From positions 1-50,806 of the forward strand of contig NZ_JXYP01000026.1 of the NCBI RefSeq assembly GCF_000964005.1: a DNA stretch of 50,806 nucleotides, written 5' to 3'. The notes under the pieces are model-generated. The model saw only the letters and a list, made by a program, of their open reading frames with translations, did no database searches and was not told where the DNA came from. A program made the translations under genes and the position numbers. This document shows, piece by piece, positions 46,516-50,806 of this stretch; the first letter of the stretch is position 1; the number at the start of each line of letters is the position of its first letter. Origin of the DNA: Williamsia herbipolensis. GTDB lineage: Bacteria > Actinomycetota > Actinomycetes > Mycobacteriales > Mycobacteriaceae.

Positions 46516-47949
46516 GTGACCGTCGAGTCCGCGACGACCCATCGCGACGCACCCCGGGCATTCCATCGTCACGGTCTTCGTCGACGTCATCGCCGCCTCG
46601 GCGGCCGTGGCCCTCGGCTCGCTCTGGGCCTACGCCACACAGGACCAGCGCCCTCCGCTGTGGTCGGTGTGGCTGTTCGTCCCCGCGATGATCAAGACGT
46701 TCGCGATGCAGCAGATGTATCGCAAACAGCTGCGCCGCAACTTCCTCGACGAGCTCCCGCGTGTGCAGACGACCCTGGCCGTCGCCGCGGTCCTCACCCT
46801 CGGCTTCATCGTCACGTTCCTCACCCAAGCCTCCCAGACCGGCGCCACGACGACCAAGGTATGGGTCTGCGCAGTCGTCCTCGTCACCGGCGGTCGGCTC
46901 GCACGGGTCGTGATCCAGCGCAACCTGCGCATCCGGTACGGGTCCCTCGCAACGACTCTCGTCGTCGGAGACGGGCTGATGGCGCACCAACTCTTCCTCC
47001 GCATGCGCGAGATGCCCGAGTACGGCCTCCGGCCGGTGGGGATCCTCGCCGCGACCCCCCTGCGGCTCACCGGTGACGTCGCGACAGATGAACCCGACTC
47101 CTACGGCGTGCCCCGACTCGGCCCTCCGCAGGCCATCGCCGACGCGATCGCGGCGACCCACGCCGAGGAGGTCGTCGTCGCGGCCGAGGACATCGACGAC
47201 GACGAGCTCGCCCGCGTCGTCCGCGCGGCGCACCGACGCGGTATCCGTGCGTGGGTGCTGCCCCGCGCGCACGACGCCGTCGGGGCCCGGGCACGCATCG
47301 ATCATCTCGGCGGCGTGCCCCTGCTGATCCTCCCCCGCGTCAACCCGCGCAGTTGGCAGTTCGCGGTGAAGCACACCGTCGATCGCGTGGCCGCGACACT
47401 CGGACTCCTTCTCATCTCCCCGCTCTTCCTCACCCTAATGCTGCTGGTCAAGCTGAGCTCACCCGGCCCGATCTTCTTCTCGCAGGACCGCGTGGGGCGC
47501 AACGGAAAGGTGTTCGGCTGCCTCAAGTTCCGATCGATGCGCCCACCGACCGAGGCCGACGCCGCGTTCGAGCTCACCGCCGGTGCCGCACCGGCGGGGT
47601 CGAGGGCGTGGACCGACGGACCAAGATCGGCAGGATCATGCGATCGACGTCGATGGACGAACTGCCCCAGCTGATCAACGTCGCGCGCGGGGACATGAGC
47701 CTTGTCGGCCCGCGTCCCGAACGCCCCGAGTTCGTCGAACTGTTCGACATGCAGATCCGCCGCTACGGTGAACGCCACCGCGTGAAGGCCGGCGTCACCG
47801 GTTGGGCTCAGGTCCACGGCCTGCGGGGCCAGACCTCGATCGCCGACCGCGCCGAGTGGGACAACTACTACATCGAGAACTGGTCGATCCTCCTCGACCT
47901 GAAGATCCTCGCCCTCACCGTGTTGACCTTCCTGCATCGCGCGGAGTGA
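46516..47949 (+). pseudogene. Undecaprenyl-phosphate sugar phosphotransferase with two frameshifts
   Basis: One protein of about 477 residues is spread over three frames. GTG 46516, after GAAGGAG, opens MTVESATTHRDAP. An extra base in CCCCGGG near 46550-46557 shifts to GHSIVTVFVDVIAASAAVAL and the membrane part. A missing G in the GGGG near 47595-47600 shifts to [20 protein letters not shown]. The C-terminal sugar transferase domain ([40 protein letters not shown]) matches WbaP/PglC-type enzymes that start repeat-unit synthesis. Both indels are in homopolymers. The gene is either recently broken or misread. Confidence 0.75.
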
Positions 47950-47999
47950 CATCGCCCGGGCCGGACGGGAACGGCGGCGGTCGGTCCGGTCGCACCCCG

Positions 48000-48005
48000 T
48001 AGGCT
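48000..48005 (+). promoter_or_regulatory. Leaderless promoter -10 box of cinA
   Basis: TAGGCT ends eight bases before the GTG at 48014, and no Shine-Dalgarno sequence is present. Confidence 0.5.
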
Positions 48006-48013
48006 CGGCAATC

Positions 48014-49294
48014 GTGAGTGTGCGCGCAGGAATCGTGGTGACCGGGACCGAGGTGCTGACCGGACGGGTGGCCGACGCGAACGGTCCGTGGCTGGCCAGA
48101 CAATTGGGCGACGCGGGAATCGAGCTGGCCCACATCACCGTCTGCGGCGACCGACCCGCCGACATGGAGGCGCAGCTGAGGTTCCTCGCCGACGACGGTG
48201 TCGACCTGATCCTCACCAGCGGCGGACTCGGTCCCACCGCCGACGACCTGACCGTCGAGATCGTCGCCCGCTTCACCGGACGCGAACTCGTCCTCGAGAC
48301 CGCGCTCGAGGAGACCATCGGCGCCGTCGTGAACCGCTGGATGGCGGCGCGCGGCGACACGACCGGACTCGACTCCGTCGCCGCGGCGACGCGCAAACAG
48401 GCGATGATCCCCGCCGGCGCGCAGTGGGTCACCCCGACCGGCACCGCTCCCGGCGTCGTCGTGTCCGGCACCGACACCCTCCCGACCGTGGTGGTGCTGC
48501 CCGGTCCGCCGCCGGAACTGCAGGCGATGTGGCCCGCGGTCGTCGAGGTGCCCGCGGTGGCCGCGATCCTGGCCTCGGCCCCGCAGCAGCGCCAGGAGAC
48601 CGTCCGCATGATCGGCCTCCCCGAGTCCGAGCTCGCCGTCACGTTGCGGACCGCCGAGTCGACCATCTCCGGGTTCGACCGCCTCGAGATCACCACCTGC
48701 CTGCGCCGCGCCGAACTCGAGATCGTCACCCGCATCGACACCGGCGCCGACGACGCCTACGCCGCGCTGCTCGACCTGCTGCAGGCCGAACACGGTCGCG
48801 CGATCTTCTCCGTCGACGGGTCCACCGTCGACGACCAGGTCGCCGGGCTGCTCTCGGGCCGCCTCGTCGCCACGGCCGAATCGTGCACCGCGGGACTGGT
48901 CGCCGGGCGCCTCACCGATCGCGCGGGGTCCTCGGCGTACGTGGTCGGCGGCGCCGTCGCCTACTCCAACGAGATCAAGACCGAGGTCCTCGGCGTCGAT
49001 GCCGATCTCATCGCCGCACACGGCGCAGTGTCCGAACAGGTCGCCGCGGCCATGGCGACCGGCGCGCTCCGGCGATTCGGCGTCGACACCGCGATCTCGA
49101 CCACCGGCATCGCCGGACCCGGGGGCGGTACGCCCGAGAAGCCCGTGGGCACCGTGTGTTTCGGGATCGCGCTGGGTGACGGCACCGTGGTGACCCGCAC
49201 CCTCGTGCTGCCGGGGTCGCGAGCCGACGTCCGCAACCGCTCCACCAGCGTCGCCCTCCACCTCCTCCGGCAGGTGCTCACCGCGCAGTCCTGA
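48014..49294 (+). CDS. cinA: CinA family protein (nicotinamide-nucleotide amidase-like)
   Basis: The N-terminal molybdopterin-binding-like COG1058 domain of this 426-residue protein ([40 protein letters not shown]) is joined to the C-terminal CinA amidase domain ([40 protein letters not shown]). The family includes NMN deamidase and ADP-ribose pyrophosphatase activities in pyridine-nucleotide repair. Length is normal. It starts 64 bases after the sugar transferase and has its own leaderless promoter, so it is probably not part of the polysaccharide pathway. Confidence 0.93.
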   Translation: MSVRAGIVVTGTEVLTGRVADANGPWLARQLGDAGIELAHITVCGDRPADMEAQLRFLADDGVDLILTSGGLGPTADDLTVEIVARFTGRELVLETALEETIGAVVNRWMAARGDTTGLDSVAAATRKQAMIPAGAQWVTPTGTAPGVVVSGTDTLPTVVVLPGPPPELQAMWPAVVEVPAVAAILASAPQQRQETVRMIGLPESELAVTLRTAESTISGFDRLEITTCLRRAELEIVTRIDTGADDAYAALLDLLQAEHGRAIFSVDGSTVDDQVAGLLSGRLVATAESCTAGLVAGRLTDRAGSSAYVVGGAVAYSNEIKTEVLGVDADLIAAHGAVSEQVAAAMATGALRRFGVDTAISTTGIAGPGGGTPEKPVGTVCFGIALGDGTVVTRTLVLPGSRADVRNRSTSVALHLLRQVLTAQS

Positions 49295-49478
49295 TCAGCG
49301 GCACCGGAACGCAACCTGAGCGTCCTGACTGCGTGGAAACGGCCATCGAGTGTGCCGGCGACGATGCGCTGACCGTGCCGATCAGCTCCACCGTATCGAC
49401 GAACTCCTCCAGCAGGATTCGCCAGACACCGACAAGCCACCACCGGTCCTCGATGTCGGACACAAGCTCGCCGACCAT
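49278..49478 (-). CDS. Short possible gene or gene fragment
   Basis: This 66-residue frame begins [20 protein letters not shown], and its codons have strong G/C third positions. The first 37 residues look like a Trp-rich amphipathic helix; the rest is low-complexity. There is no ribosome site and the 3' end overlaps cinA on the other strand. It could be a remnant or chance. Confidence 0.22.
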   Translation of the reverse strand: MVGELVSDIEDRWWLVGVWRILLEEFVDTVELIGTVSASSPAHSMAVSTQSGRSGCVPVPLIRTAR

Positions 49479-49659
49479 GCGCGGACGAGGTAACGAAACG
49501 CTCTCGGATCGGCTCAGCTTTGGTCACTGACGCGGTGGCGCCGCGTGACTGGTGTGACTATTGCGTTCGTTCGAGAAGGTTGTGGCCTGCGTGTCCGGGG
49601 GGACTGGTCGCAACCTCTGCAGTAGACGCCCACGCAGCCGCACTGGAGAGGTCCCCCCG
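49295..49659. other. Intergenic region between cinA and the glycosidase gene
   Basis: Apart from the doubtful short minus-strand frame at its left end, I see no gene in these 365 bases. They presumably carry the promoter of the glycosidase gene, but no clear hexamers or terminator stand out. Confidence 0.4.
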
Positions 49660-50806
49660 ATGTCCACTGCACGACCCGCTCGTACTCGCCGTTCTTTCGT
49701 CGCCCGCGCCGCCGTTGTCGTGGCCTTGACCGTATGCGCCGCAACCGTTCTCGTACCCACTGCGCACACCGCTGCTCCCGCGGCATGCCAGGGATCGGCC
49801 GCCAAGGGGCGCGTCGGGGTGTCGCCCGGCGCGGGCATCCTCGGCCTCAACGACTCCGACCTCACCCGTGAGCTCACCGCTGCCCGCGACGCCGGCGTCG
49901 GACTCGTTCGCGTCGACGTCGACTGGTCGGTGATCGAACCGCAGCGCGGAACCCGTACGTGGACAGCCCTCGACCGCGTCGTCAACAAGATCACCAGTCT
50001 CGGGATGTGCCCGACAGGCGTGGTCGCCTACACGCCGCGGTGGGCGCAGAACTCTGCCGACAACCCCACCGACAGCCATTTCCGGCCCGCCGACCCGGCG
50101 ACCTTCGCCGCCTTCGCCAGAGACGCCGCCATCCACTACCAGAACTCGATCGGGGTCTGGGAGATCTGGAATGAGCCGAACCTCAACATCTTCTACAAGC
50201 CCGCACCGGACACCGCCGGTTACGGCCGATTGCTGGCCGCGGCCTCGGCGGCAATTCGGACGCTGTCACCGGCGCCCACGGTGATCAGCGGCGGCCTCGC
50301 GCCGGCCGTCGACAACGGCCGAGACATCGCACCGTTGACCTTCCTCAAGGCGCTCTACACCTCGAACCTGAAGAACTCGTTCGACGCGGTCGCGGTCCAC
50401 CCCTACACCTTCCCCGCGTTGCCCAACGATCCATCGACCCGCTCCTACAGCACCTTTCAGCGAATGTGGGACATGCACGACTTCATGACCGCCAACGGCG
50501 ACGGCGGCAAACTCCTCTGGATGACCGAATCGGGCGCCCCCACCGGCACCAACTTGGTTGCGGTGAGCGAGGACGTGCAGGCGCAGACGATCCAGATCCT
50601 GCTCGCCTCGGCACGCGACACCGCCTGGGTGGGCCCTGCGTTCATCTACAACATCCGCGACACCGGGACGAACACCAACGACATCGAGCAGAACTTCGGG
50701 CTCCTGCGGAACAACTTCACGCCGAAGAAGTCCTACCAGACGGTCAAGGACTTCACGGCCGCGAGCACTCCCCCGTCCACCTCGACACCCCCGTCCACCT
50801 CCACCA
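49660..50806 (+). CDS. Secreted clan GH-A glycoside hydrolase, 3' end outside the window
   Basis: The 382 visible residues begin with a signal peptide whose RRSFVARAAVVVALTVCAAT has a twin-arginine-like RRxF start. A TIM-barrel glycosidase follows: VGLVRVDVDWSVIEPQRGTR, the acid/base in VWEIWNEPNLN (Glu near 172), FDAVAVHPYTF and the nucleophile in WMTESGAP (Glu near 290). This pairing is typical of GH5/GH39-like enzymes, including PslG-type exopolysaccharide hydrolases. A Pro/Thr/Ser linker (PPSTSTPPSTST) begins at the right edge and probably leads to another domain. GAGAGG precedes the ATG. Its place beside an exopolysaccharide locus suggests a matching substrate. Confidence 0.85.
   Translation, partial: MSTARPARTRRSFVARAAVVVALTVCAATVLVPTAHTAAPAACQGSAAKGRVGVSPGAGILGLNDSDLTRELTAARDAGVGLVRVDVDWSVIEPQRGTRTWTALDRVVNKITSLGMCPTGVVAYTPRWAQNSADNPTDSHFRPADPATFAAFARDAAIHYQNSIGVWEIWNEPNLNIFYKPAPDTAGYGRLLAAASAAIRTLSPAPTVISGGLAPAVDNGRDIAPLTFLKALYTSNLKNSFDAVAVHPYTFPALPNDPSTRSYSTFQRMWDMHDFMTANGDGGKLLWMTESGAPTGTNLVAVSEDVQAQTIQILLASARDTAWVGPAFIYNIRDTGTNTNDIEQNFGLLRNNFTPKKSYQTVKDFTAASTPPSTSTPPSTST

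Overview
The window is high-GC actinobacterial chromosome. The mtrA-mtrB-lpqB block, the sahH/tmk neighbourhood, a zinc-type rpsN, an EspI-like ESX-associated ATPase and many GTG or leaderless starts point to the Mycobacteriales. Gordonia or a close relative is the best guess, but the genus is an inference. Nearly all of it is core chromosome with strong G/C third-position bias. One stretch, about 6749-9662, is visibly A/T-richer and looks acquired.

Layout. (1) 1-5888, minus strand: start of a probable hpf, comF, a frameshifted small gene, then lpqB, mtrB and mtrA, transcribed mtrA to hpf. (2) 6018-9702: tmk on the plus strand, convergent with a two-gene low-GC island. The island holds a 209-residue TIR-like/DUF4062-like protein and a 765-residue alpha-helical/HEAT-repeat protein, wedged between tmk and sahH. 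This is the best candidate for an undescribed system, probably anti-phage defence. (3) 9703-18727: sahH, an amino acid permease, a CDF metal transporter, an EspI-like protein with a long Pro/Gln-rich N-terminus, a DedA protein, an alpha/beta hydrolase and a TM2 protein. (4) 18733-36196, minus strand: truA, the alpha operon (rplQ, rpoA, rpsD, rpsK, rpsM, rpmJ, infA), a block with an LLM-type oxidoreductase, a USP-like protein, dtd and a DHFR-like protein, then map-adk-secY and the spc ribosomal genes. The spc genes are split: rpsN is followed by a strong terminator and about 2.5 kb of accessory genes (EthD-like, DUF4262, an AbiEi-DUF559 fusion) before rpsH, which has its own promoter and a highly structured leader. 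(5) 36417-41136: an ABC exporter pair, an excalibur-domain protein, a TerD-AIM24 fusion and a small secreted protein. (6) 41327-50806: an exopolysaccharide locus (polymerase, two GT4 glycosyltransferases, flippase, undecaprenyl-phosphate sugar transferase), then cinA and a secreted clan GH-A glycosidase that runs off the right edge.

How the genes work together. The sugar transferase would start a lipid-linked repeat unit, the GT4 enzymes extend it, the flippase exports it and the polymerase joins the units. The nearby secreted glycosidase could trim the product. The polymerase and sugar transferase are both interrupted by single-base indels, as is the small gene near 1490. All four indels lie in or beside G or C runs, so sequencing error is a serious alternative to gene decay.

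Regulation visible in the sequence includes leaderless starts (a TANNNT box about 7-8 bases before ATG/GTG) for tmk, dedA, dtd and cinA. TTGnnn/TACACT promoters precede both rplN and rpsH. A 10-mer, TCGGACGATC, recurs four times, only in non-coding parts of the spc insert.
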